A DNA stretch of 35,757 nt from a virus: IMG/VR virus record IMGVR_UViG_3300030101_001076, positions 1-35,757 of that record. One strand, given 5' to 3'. A program made the translations under genes and the position numbers. Positions 11,636-18,852 of the stretch are shown here, one piece after another; within the stretch, counting starts at the first letter, position 1; each line of letters opens with the position of its first letter. Below the pieces are notes generated by a model that worked only from the letters and a program-made list of their open reading frames with translations, did no database searches and was not told the DNA's origin.

Positions 11636-12113
11636 ACCTACTCTCCTTGTACATCCAAGCTAATATTACTATAAAACCTATTACTGTAATAAATAATAGC
11701 ACCCATCCTATTATTTCCCAAATCTTTCTTATAGCTTCTTGTCTTTCATAAATATCTTTCTTTCTTTGCAGTCTTATTTCTTTTTCCATATGCAAGATTT
11801 CGTTCCATGAATTAGCTCCATAGTGAAAATTTATAAATGACTTAAGCTCTTGTCTTTGAGCCTCTAACTTTTTCTTTGCAGTAAAAGCCTCTATTGCACT
11901 AGCTTCTATCTCTTTACCTTTAAATAATTTTCTTAGTGGTGATGCAGATTTAGCTGACTTCTCTGCATTATCTATATCGCTTATGGCTCCCATCCAACGA
12001 GATAAATCCTTACCCATGGATTCTATTTCTCGACCAGCTGAAAATCCAGCTTTAATAGCACTAAAAGCCTTAGAAGCTGCTGTAATGGCTAGGCCAATGC
12101 TTGCTGGATCCAC
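11628..12113 (-). CDS. Hypothetical tail-anchored helical protein (161 aa)
   Basis: The N-terminus is small-residue rich (IGLAITAASKAFSAIKAGFS). The middle is a long charged helix (about 70-130: KKLEAQRQELKSFINFHYG, then KEIRLQRKKDIYERQEAIRK). A C-terminal membrane segment follows (about 135-155, IIGWVLLFITVIGFIVILAW). This form is seen, from memory, in several pelagiphage and cyanophage genomes without a known role. Position before the EF-hand and holin genes suggests a lysis-associated membrane protein. Confidence 0.7.
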   Translation of the reverse strand: MDPASIGLAITAASKAFSAIKAGFSAGREIESMGKDLSRWMGAISDIDNAEKSAKSASPLRKLFKGKEIEASAIEAFTAKKKLEAQRQELKSFINFHYGANSWNEILHMEKEIRLQRKKDIYERQEAIRKIWEIIGWVLLFITVIGFIVILAWMYKESRYG

Positions 12114-12114
12114 T

Positions 12115-12306
12115 TTACCTCACTAACAATCCTATTAAAAGGACAATGGTTGTACCTGCTGTGCCAATCATAATATGCTCAATGCGTTTGATACGAAGGA
12201 TAGTTTCTTTCCATCTTTCTGAACACACAGCTTCATGTGTATCTATCTGTGACTTAACTTCTGTTACTGATGGTCTAGGCATATATTCTAATATTATACC
12301 CCACAC
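12115..12306 (-). CDS. Small tail-anchored membrane protein (63 aa)
   Basis: A helical part (SVTEVKSQIDTHEAVCSERW, then KETILRIKRIE) is followed by a C-terminal membrane segment (HIMIGTAGTTIVLLIGLLV). The GTG start at 12306, overlapping the previous stop by one base and preceded by AAAGG, gives 63 residues. The ATG at 12282 (starting MPRPSV) would give 55 and fits the family's usual N-terminus but has no clear ribosome-binding site. Likely in the inner membrane, possibly an accessory lysis protein. Confidence 0.65.
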   Translation of the reverse strand: MWGIILEYMPRPSVTEVKSQIDTHEAVCSERWKETILRIKRIEHIMIGTAGTTIVLLIGLLVR

Positions 12307-12806
12307 TAGCCTTTAATCTCTTGAGCAACTATATTTGAAGCACCTAAACCATTAGCAGTACAACTATAAACAGTACCACTTGAAGCACCTTGTCTAAATG
12401 TCAATGAGTATGTAACTGCACTTGTTGTATTTGGACTATCAAGGTGCATAAAAGGTGATTTATCAGAATGATATGGATAATAACTCCCACTACCATGCAA
12501 GTTGTATATCGTCACATAATCTAATGTAGTACTTGAGCCACCTATAGTTCTATGTAATTCAACATAAGCATCAACTCTGGTAACTGCATATAAGTGTATT
12601 TCTATTGCACCTAAAATTAATATTTTATTTGATGCAGATGTAGGTGTTATAGTAACTGAAATTGCTGAATCCATATTTGAAGTATCACCAACTTGACTTA
12701 CATCAGTAAAGTTTGGTGCAGTACTTACAACTTGTAAAACAGAACCACTTGGCAAGGTAACTGCACCTTGACCACTTCCAGTAAAATTTAATTTTGTTAA
12801 TGCCAT
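12306..12806 (-). CDS. Beta-rich tail fibre / adhesin protein (166 aa), paralogue of next
   Basis: No signal or membrane segment. The whole protein is Ser/Thr/Gly-rich beta structure. The N-terminal tag (MALTKLNFTGSGQGAVTLPSG) is typical of phage fibre tips. The body shares its plan with the 176-residue neighbour: a VTITPTSASNKILI block here against VAITPSSTSSKILV there, and HLDSPNTTSAVTYSL here against FLDSPSSTSSLIYKV there. The two are likely tandem duplicates. It probably forms part of the host-recognition structure on the tail fibre. Confidence 0.7.
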   Translation of the reverse strand: MALTKLNFTGSGQGAVTLPSGSVLQVVSTAPNFTDVSQVGDTSNMDSAISVTITPTSASNKILILGAIEIHLYAVTRVDAYVELHRTIGGSSTTLDYVTIYNLHGSGSYYPYHSDKSPFMHLDSPNTTSAVTYSLTFRQGASSGTVYSCTANGLGASNIVAQEIKG

Positions 12807-13336
12807 TACCCAGCCACCTCCATAATCGTAAGTGTTGAAATACCTTTTGACCCATAATCTGCATTTGAATTGTCTCCAGTTCTATTAATATATAAAGTTC
12901 CATTTGAGTTTACCCTTACTTGAACTTTATATATAAGAGAACTTGTGCTTGAAGGGCTGTCTAAAAATGACATAGAAGAATTTCTTAATTTGTAAGTTTC
13001 ATTAGCTTGTCCAGTTAAATCCATACCAAAACTTATGTTAAATTGATTACCAGTTGCTGTAGTATTTACACCAATGTCAGTAGAATCTCTCATCAAATAA
13101 CCACTTGCATAAAGATTATTATTACTACCACCATAACTTATATGCGTAGTAACTAATATTTTAGAAGATGTGCTTGAAGGAGTAATAGCTACAGATAAAT
13201 TAGTTACATCAGTTCTTGTATCTAATGAAGATACAGTTTGCACATCTGTTAAAACAGCTTGTTTTACTTGCTTAATAAAATTGTAAGCAGTACCACTACT
13301 GTTCTGAATATTGTTTACTTTAATTATACTTGTCAT
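12806..13336 (-). CDS. Beta-rich tail fibre / adhesin protein (176 aa), paralogue of previous
   Basis: Starts with a short assembly tag (MTSIIKVNNIQNSSGTAYNF) and continues as a Ser/Thr/Asn-rich beta domain homologous by eye to the 166-residue protein downstream (shared ITPSSTSSKILV and FLDSPSSTSSLIYK blocks). Its stop overlaps the next start by one base. It is expected to be a virion surface protein that binds the host. The pair could give alternative or mixed tips. Confidence 0.7.
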   Translation of the reverse strand: MTSIIKVNNIQNSSGTAYNFIKQVKQAVLTDVQTVSSLDTRTDVTNLSVAITPSSTSSKILVTTHISYGGSNNNLYASGYLMRDSTDIGVNTTATGNQFNISFGMDLTGQANETYKLRNSSMSFLDSPSSTSSLIYKVQVRVNSNGTLYINRTGDNSNADYGSKGISTLTIMEVAG

Positions 13337-13339
13337 AGT

Positions 13340-13906
13340 TTATCCTATTAAATATCCACCAAATGAAGCATATTCTTTAATTCCACTTGAATATGCAGTT
13401 GTATATTGAAGATCATAAGTCATAGCAAATTCTTGTCCTACAGTTGCATTTACAAGAACAGTTGCTGAAGAAGAATGATATGCACTAGCACTACCCCCAG
13501 CATTATTAGGAGACCATACATCTATATAACCATAATCAACACTATCATTTGAAGTTAGATATAATGCTACTTCAGTATAATTAGTATTATTTGCTTTATA
13601 TCCAATATTAAACATTACTTGATACAATCCAGCTACTGGAACTGTAAATTTGCCAGTAGTATTATTAAAAGAATTTCCTACATTTATATCAACAGAACTA
13701 AAAACTGCAATTCTATTATTTGAATTAATTGTTAATCCATTTATTTGTTGAACAGCAGCTACATTTGATTGACCCCTTGCAAAAAATGCTGGTCTTTGTG
13801 GTGTTGTAACTCTGCCACTACTATCAACTGTCATAGCAGTATTAGTACCAGTACTATCTTTTATATTAGCGACTTCTAAGTTTGTTGCATTTATAATTCC
13901 ACTCAT
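13340..13906 (-). CDS. C1q-like fibre/adhesin protein (188 aa)
   Basis: After an N-terminal tag (MSGIINATNLEVANIKDSTG) comes a C1q/TNF-like trimeric domain: RPAFFARGQSN, then GKFTVPVAGLYQVMFNIGYK and VLVNATVGQEFAMTY. The F..P..G.Y.....  pattern is characteristic of the fold. Such domains cap trimeric phage fibres and bind surface sugars or proteins. It begins three bases before the stop of its upstream neighbour (ATGA-type overlap) and pairs in plan with the 162-residue protein. Confidence 0.72.
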   Translation of the reverse strand: MSGIINATNLEVANIKDSTGTNTAMTVDSSGRVTTPQRPAFFARGQSNVAAVQQINGLTINSNNRIAVFSSVDINVGNSFNNTTGKFTVPVAGLYQVMFNIGYKANNTNYTEVALYLTSNDSVDYGYIDVWSPNNAGGSASAYHSSSATVLVNATVGQEFAMTYDLQYTTAYSSGIKEYASFGGYLIG

Positions 13907-14391
13907 ATACTTACCCTATATCCATTAAACCAACTTCCAGCACTTCCATCAGTTACATTTATAGCACTTCCATAATTATGATAGGTGTTGATGCTTATTA
14001 TATCACCGCTTACAACTTGCATTAAAACAGAACCAAAAACTGTTGGATAAGTAGTTGAGCCAGTACCGCTTCCAACATGCTCAAAAGCAGCATAATTAGA
14101 ACCATTTTTATATATATATAAAATACCTCTTGGAGGTCTGCTAGAATAGTATAAAGCAGAACCAATCCACCAATATCCAGCAGTTGTATTTGTAATTACA
14201 ATTCTATTATTCGATAAATCCGCAATGCTGTGTGTGTCATGAAAAGCAGTACCCCATGTAACTTCTGTATTAGTATTATTTGAAATAGATTGATTGCCAC
14301 TTGGTTTATGTAATTTAAATAATGGAGTTGCTAATCCTACTGCACCACCACTTGTCTTTGGCTCTATTGTATCTACAAATATTTTAGACAA
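13903..14391 (-). CDS. C1q-like fibre/adhesin protein (162 aa)
   Basis: The N-terminus MSKIFVDTIEPKTSGGAVGL is a common trimerisation tag of marine phage fibre proteins. The body (TEVTWGTAFHDTHSIADLSN, then GYWWIGSALYYSSRP and FGSVLMQVVSGDIISINTYH) fits a C1q-like jelly-roll. The start overlaps the end of the 154-residue gene by 8 bases. Likely a receptor-binding or decoration subunit on the tail fibre. Confidence 0.7.
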   Translation of the reverse strand: MSKIFVDTIEPKTSGGAVGLATPLFKLHKPSGNQSISNNTNTEVTWGTAFHDTHSIADLSNNRIVITNTTAGYWWIGSALYYSSRPPRGILYIYKNGSNYAAFEHVGSGTGSTTYPTVFGSVLMQVVSGDIISINTYHNYGSAINVTDGSAGSWFNGYRVSI

Positions 14392-14848
14392 TTGTTAACA
14401 CTCCATTTACTGTTAAGGTTTTACCACTATCAATAGTAATATCTCCAGCAACCATTGCTCTTTCAGATGTACCTATTGTTATGTTATCTGATATCGTTGC
14501 ATCATTTATTCTTAGAGGATCACGAAACAATGTAGTGGATAGATGTGTACCTTGTACTGATCCAGTTGATGGTACACCACTAGACAAAGCACTACCCATG
14601 ACAAGTATGTAATCAATGACATCACTTGCTGATAATGTTTCTGTAAAAATAATCTGTGATCCCGATATATTAAAAGCATCTTGTGGTGCTTGTGTCACAC
14701 CATTTACTGATACAATACATTGTTCAGTTGTTCCAGGTGCGAAAGCTGCACCATTTCTAAGTAAATTAAATGTTGTAGTTGCACTTGTAGTTATGGAATC
14801 TAATTTTATAAACTCACCAGTAATATTTTCTCTACCTACATAGGGCAT
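14384..14848 (-). CDS. Fibre adaptor-type protein (154 aa)
   Basis: The N-terminal domain (MPYVGRENITG, then EQCIVSVNGVTQAPQDAFNI and SASDVIDYILVMGSAL) closely parallels the start of the 373-residue fibre protein at 15735-16856 (YINNVRQEPTEAYTVNG and NSDDIYIVYLARAL). The two share an adaptor domain. The end (GDITIDSGKTLTVNGVLTIV) is a short beta-helix-like motif also common in phage fibres. It likely docks onto the tail or links fibre parts. Confidence 0.7.
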   Translation of the reverse strand: MPYVGRENITGEFIKLDSITTSATTTFNLLRNGAAFAPGTTEQCIVSVNGVTQAPQDAFNISGSQIIFTETLSASDVIDYILVMGSALSSGVPSTGSVQGTHLSTTLFRDPLRINDATISDNITIGTSERAMVAGDITIDSGKTLTVNGVLTIV

Positions 14849-14851
14849 AAT

Positions 14852-15142
14852 TTATTCCTTTGGTTTCTCTGGAAACTTAAAATCTTTATCATTCATGCTT
14901 TTAAATTTCTTAGTTATATCTCTTAGTTCTTGTCTATATGTTTTCCATTTAGTTGGCATGGTTACATCTGAGTTTCCCATATAGTCTGTTTCAGACAATA
15001 ATGAATTTCTTTGACTTCTTAGTTCAGCCAACTCTCTATCAGCTTTTCCATCATTCCATGCTTTTTCTTCAGCATCTTTTGCTTTCTCTTCTTTCGCTGT
15101 GAATTTTATTCTTTGACCATCTAGTAATTTATATCTTGCCAT
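14852..15142 (-). CDS. Tail-fibre assembly chaperone-like protein (96 aa)
   Basis: The C-terminal half holds the pattern R..LLSETDYMGNSDVTMPTK, then WKTYRQELRDI and FPEKPKE. This is the signature of the phage tail assembly chaperone-like family found beside fibre genes. The N-terminus is charged and helical (FTAKEEKAKDAEEKAW). It probably helps folding or attachment of the fibre proteins around it. It shares its start base with the previous gene's stop. Confidence 0.75.
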   Translation of the reverse strand: MARYKLLDGQRIKFTAKEEKAKDAEEKAWNDGKADRELAELRSQRNSLLSETDYMGNSDVTMPTKWKTYRQELRDITKKFKSMNDKDFKFPEKPKE

Positions 15143-15726
15143 TATTTTATCCCAAATAATTTATATTGAATTCTAGTTATATTTCCATTTGCAGGAAAAT
15201 ATTTAATAGCACTTGCTCTAGCTAAATTATTAGCTTCAACAGTATGACAACCTCCACCAACCCATGAGCCAGAACCACCATCTTTAGATTGAGTAGTTTG
15301 AAAATTCATTACGTTAGCTACATCTGTTCTTCCATAATTATTTAAATATATTTGATGACCAAAATATTTAGTAAGTCCTGAACTATGCATAAGAATCATA
15401 AAAGCATAAGCAGAGTTAGCATTTACTTGATTATTTGTCTGATCTAATAATTTACTTTGAGTTGTATAATCACTTGTATCAAAAGAACTTTGACCCTCTC
15501 TTTTATGTTGAAGACACCAATTTGATGAACTACTGTGATCCCCTAAAGCTGTTAATTCTAAATAATAACTATCATAGCCAGTTGGTAATGTTATTTCAGT
15601 ACTTGTTACAGTTGAAGCTGAATAAACATTTGCAATTAAATCATATCCAGTACCACTAACAGTACCAGTAAAAGCAAAGGTATCTGCTAAGTTCATTGAT
15701 TCTGCTTGTATCTTACTTAGTGCCAT
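15142..15726 (-). CDS. Beta-rich fibre protein (194 aa)
   Basis: Begins MALSKIQAESMNLADTFAFT, a fibre assembly tag, then a Ser/Asn/Tyr-rich beta domain with several aromatic residues and GGSGSWVGGGCH near residue 155. The last residues (NGNITRIQYKLFGIK) make a terminal strand as in phage tip domains. The domain resembles carbohydrate- or surface-binding fibre ends in marine phages, but no named family is assigned. It overlaps the chaperone-like gene by one base. Confidence 0.7.
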   Translation of the reverse strand: MALSKIQAESMNLADTFAFTGTVSGTGYDLIANVYSASTVTSTEITLPTGYDSYYLELTALGDHSSSSNWCLQHKREGQSSFDTSDYTTQSKLLDQTNNQVNANSAYAFMILMHSSGLTKYFGHQIYLNNYGRTDVANVMNFQTTQSKDGGSGSWVGGGCHTVEANNLARASAIKYFPANGNITRIQYKLFGIK

Positions 15727-15734
15727 AATCTATC

Positions 15735-16856
15735 CTATACTGCATATACTTTTAATTTAGTTATTTGTAAATCAACATTAGCATACTGCCCACCATAAGC
15801 TGAAAAGTAAAAGTACCAACCAGTAGTGCCATCTGCTATTGCACTATCAATAGTAAAGGTTGAAGTAGCACCTGCAGATGCTGAAGTGTGCTGTATACCT
15901 GCAGTATAATTACTTGCAGCATTATTATATGAACTCATATTAGGTGGTGTTGAAGATATGTAAAGTCTATCTGCACCAGTCATACTTCTATAGTAAACAT
16001 CAACTCGATTATATCCTGCAGGTATAACAACACCATTTGTTGTTCTTATGCCATAACCAATTCCATAACCAGTTTGTGCAGTACCTGATATTCTTACTCT
16101 AATTCTATCAGAATTTACATCAGCTTGTCCACTTGAGTTATGGTTAGCATTACTTGCAGTCCAACCACCAGTATTAGAAGTTACATCACCACTACCACCA
16201 AAGTCATCACTATCAAAAAGAACAATATCAGGAGCACCTATGTTAAGATTAGTGCCATGAATAAATTCACTACCATTTGGATTTCTAAATACAACTTTAT
16301 AATCTGTTGCTACTGCAGGAAAAGTACCAGTTGTAGCAAAACTTGTGCTTTGATCGCTTGTATGTGTAAATGTTGTAGAAACTTCTGAGTTATCAGAAAC
16401 CTTACGAAGTTTAACAGAAGAATTTGAATCCATATACTGACCAGTTAATGTAACACTTTGACCACTTTGTAATCCAGTTAAACCAGTAGGTGTAAAAGAA
16501 TCTACGATAGCTTGTTTTGTTATACCACTTTGTAATTTAGCACTTGATACTGCGCCATCAGCTATTTTTGCTGAACTTATACTGCCATCAGGAGGTACAG
16601 TTGTTTGTAATGCTCTTGCTAAATAAACAATATAAATATCGTCTGAGTTAGATACAGTACCAGTTAGTGTTACTACTGTGCCATTGACAGTATAAGCTTC
16701 TGTAGGCTCTTGTCTTACATTGTTAATATATAATGCAATGTCATTAGCATTAGCTACTGCATGAGTAAGTGTAAGACTTGTACCACTTGCACCAGTTAAG
16801 TCTTGCTTTAAAAGACTTGTAAATGCTGTGTCTGCTTTATTTCCTATATATGCCAT
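15735..16856 (-). CDS. Multi-domain fibre protein (373 aa)
   Basis: Three parts are visible. First is an N-terminal adaptor (about 1-90; ADTAFTSLLKQDLTGASGTS) shared with the 154-residue protein, ending in the repeat SSAKIADGAVSSAKL. Second is an Ig-like IPT/TIG-type domain (about 118-208; PTGLTGLQSGQSVTLTGQYM and FPAVATDYKVVFRNPNG). Third is a C-terminal jelly-roll-like domain (about 215-373). It is the largest protein of the fibre island and may be the shaft or side-fibre base. Confidence 0.72.
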   Translation of the reverse strand: MAYIGNKADTAFTSLLKQDLTGASGTSLTLTHAVANANDIALYINNVRQEPTEAYTVNGTVVTLTGTVSNSDDIYIVYLARALQTTVPPDGSISSAKIADGAVSSAKLQSGITKQAIVDSFTPTGLTGLQSGQSVTLTGQYMDSNSSVKLRKVSDNSEVSTTFTHTSDQSTSFATTGTFPAVATDYKVVFRNPNGSEFIHGTNLNIGAPDIVLFDSDDFGGSGDVTSNTGGWTASNANHNSSGQADVNSDRIRVRISGTAQTGYGIGYGIRTTNGVVIPAGYNRVDVYYRSMTGADRLYISSTPPNMSSYNNAASNYTAGIQHTSASAGATSTFTIDSAIADGTTGWYFYFSAYGGQYANVDLQITKLKVYAV

Positions 16857-17530
16857 TATGTACTAATTGAATCCACTCTTGATACCCACACATCTAAACT
16901 AGATGCTGCACTTGATTGAAAAAACATTCTATCTCCATTTTGCACTACCATTTTGGCTCCACCATCTAAAAGTTGTAGAGAACTTCCAGCTGGTATAGGT
17001 GCATCTTTAATTATATAATGTACATTAGATATAGCTATAGAGTTTCCTTTACCACTATGATTAGTACAATAATAGAATAATGTTGAAGGAGTGCTATCAG
17101 TTACTTCTAATGTAATCTTTGCATTTGCCTGACCTTGTGTACCAGTTGCAGTAACGCCAGTAGTAAACCCTGAGCTATTTGCTCCATCAGCTTCTGTAGC
17201 AAAGGCAAACACATGATTGCCTGCTGATATAGTATTACTAGATACATCAAATGTATAAGTAAACCCACGATATAATGTAATAGCTGGTTTTGTCTGACCA
17301 TCTAAAACAAAATTACCACCACCATCTACTGTTACAGTAAATGCAAAATCTGATCCATAAGACAATATACTTGATGTCATAAAACATGATGCAGTTATAG
17401 AATTAGCAGATATATTTGCCATATTAATACCTATAATCGTATCGTCTGAGTTAAAATCTTGCCCACTTGGTATATCATCAGGTGTTGTACCTACACCAGT
17501 TAATATATCTCTTTCAAAATCTTGTGCCAT
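16856..17530 (-). CDS. Fibre protein with plastocyanin-like domain (224 aa)
   Basis: The middle domain (about 62-165) reads as a cupredoxin-like sandwich: LYRGFTYTFDVSSNTISAGN with H106, then TQGQANAKITLEV and LFYYCTNHSGKGNSI with C155 and H158. From memory, marine phage relatives often read HSGMG, so lysine 161 stands where the usual methionine ligand would be. The C-terminal part (DAPIPAGSSLQLLDGGAKMV) is a separate beta domain. Probably a structural adhesin; copper binding is doubtful. Confidence 0.7.
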   Translation of the reverse strand: MAQDFERDILTGVGTTPDDIPSGQDFNSDDTIIGINMANISANSITASCFMTSSILSYGSDFAFTVTVDGGGNFVLDGQTKPAITLYRGFTYTFDVSSNTISAGNHVFAFATEADGANSSGFTTGVTATGTQGQANAKITLEVTDSTPSTLFYYCTNHSGKGNSIAISNVHYIIKDAPIPAGSSLQLLDGGAKMVVQNGDRMFFQSSAASSLDVWVSRVDSIST

Positions 17531-17539
17531 AATATACTC

Positions 17540-18817
17540 CTATAACGCTACAGCCATTGCTGTTGCAAATCCTTTCGTTGAAAATGATGATGTGTCAACT
17601 GCTTCTATATTAACCCATGCATTAGTATTTCCATTATAAAATTTAAGTACATTAGATGTAGTATTGTAATATAAATCTCCTGCACTTACTGAACCTCCTG
17701 AAGGATCAGATGATAATGCACCTTGGTACACATTAGAAAATGATGTCGAACTACTTTCTGCTTGTTGTGCATAATACTTTGCAGAATATAATGTACCATC
17801 TACAGTACCAGAAGTATAAGTAGCCCAGTCTTTTGCAGAATGTTTACCAGTATTTTGACCTCTATCTATTGCACCGACTGCATAACCTTTAGCTGAATAC
17901 TCATCACCAGTATTAACATGAGTAGTTGCACTTGGGTTAGAGCCACCACCTAAAGCCCATTCTCTAGCAGAGCCAGTCACATCAGTAACACCAGTACCAC
18001 CAACAGCTTGTGCTTTAGCAGAAAAGTCTGATGTATTTGGGACAACACCATCAATTTTAGTTGCGTAGTTTTGTGCTAAAGTTGCATTGTCAGATGCGTT
18101 ATTAATTGCTGTAAGATTATTAGCTACTGTCGTAACATTACCAGCTATACCAGCAACATCACTAATAGCAGTATTTATACCAGCTACTGTATTAATATTA
18201 GTGTTATTACCAGCAACTGTCTGTACTTGTGAACTAATGCCAGCTACTGTGCTAATAGATGATGATATAGAAGCTACTGTAGCTGTATCTGATACATTTG
18301 GCCCAGCTTCTGCCACACCTGTTGTTGCATTAAATGCTAAGTATTTACCTTTTCTAATATCTTTTGTTGGTAATGTGATAGAAGCTAAATCGTCAGAATC
18401 TGGTAATGTTAATGCTCTATCATTGGCATTTTCAACTTGTTGCATTACTGCATATATTTTATCTAATTCTGTATTAAGTGATGATATATTAAATGGTCCT
18501 GATGTTGCGAAATCAGAAGTTCTAGCTATTGGAGTATCTCTAAATATTGTATAAGTAAAAGTATTATTATTTGTGTCACCTAGAGTAATACTGCCACCAG
18601 AGAAGCCATCATCAACTGCAACACCTGATACTGCAAAAGTGCCAGAGCCAGTTCCTCTGGAAAGGACAGTATCAACACCAGCTGATGTGGTTCTTATTAC
18701 TTTAATGTCATCTAATTCGAAAAAAGGAAAGTCAATTGTCAAAGGTGTAACATTGGCTGTTACAGCTTGAGTATATTGTATTCGAGCATCATTATCTGCA
18801 ATTGATATCGTAGCCAT
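17540..18817 (-). CDS. T7-type tail fibre protein
   Basis: The N-terminal about 150 residues (RIQYTQAVTANVTPLTIDFP, then DTVLSRGTGSGTF and LNTELDKIYAVMQQ) match the T7 gp17 N-terminal domain that attaches the fibre to the tail. A heptad-like repeat segment follows (about 180-260; VAGISSQVQTVAGNNTNINT), consistent with a trimeric rod. A C-terminal beta domain (VYQGALSSDPSGGSVSAGDL, then YYNTTSNVLKFYNGNTNAW) ends the protein. At 425 residues it is shorter than T7 gp17 (553), and the following small fibre genes may supply the rest. It follows the ejection proteins as in T7. Confidence 0.88.
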   Translation of the reverse strand: MATISIADNDARIQYTQAVTANVTPLTIDFPFFELDDIKVIRTTSAGVDTVLSRGTGSGTFAVSGVAVDDGFSGGSITLGDTNNNTFTYTIFRDTPIARTSDFATSGPFNISSLNTELDKIYAVMQQVENANDRALTLPDSDDLASITLPTKDIRKGKYLAFNATTGVAEAGPNVSDTATVASISSSISTVAGISSQVQTVAGNNTNINTVAGINTAISDVAGIAGNVTTVANNLTAINNASDNATLAQNYATKIDGVVPNTSDFSAKAQAVGGTGVTDVTGSAREWALGGGSNPSATTHVNTGDEYSAKGYAVGAIDRGQNTGKHSAKDWATYTSGTVDGTLYSAKYYAQQAESSSTSFSNVYQGALSSDPSGGSVSAGDLYYNTTSNVLKFYNGNTNAWVNIEAVDTSSFSTKGFATAMAVAL

Positions 18818-18852
18818 ACTTATTTATCCCTTACTTTCATACTTTTGTTAAT

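Noticed and set aside
18087-18554. 155-codon plus-strand frame antisense to the T7-type tail fibre gene
   Set aside because: Valine/Ala/Thr periodicity mirrors the heptad repeats of the real gene on the other strand; no ribosome-binding site.
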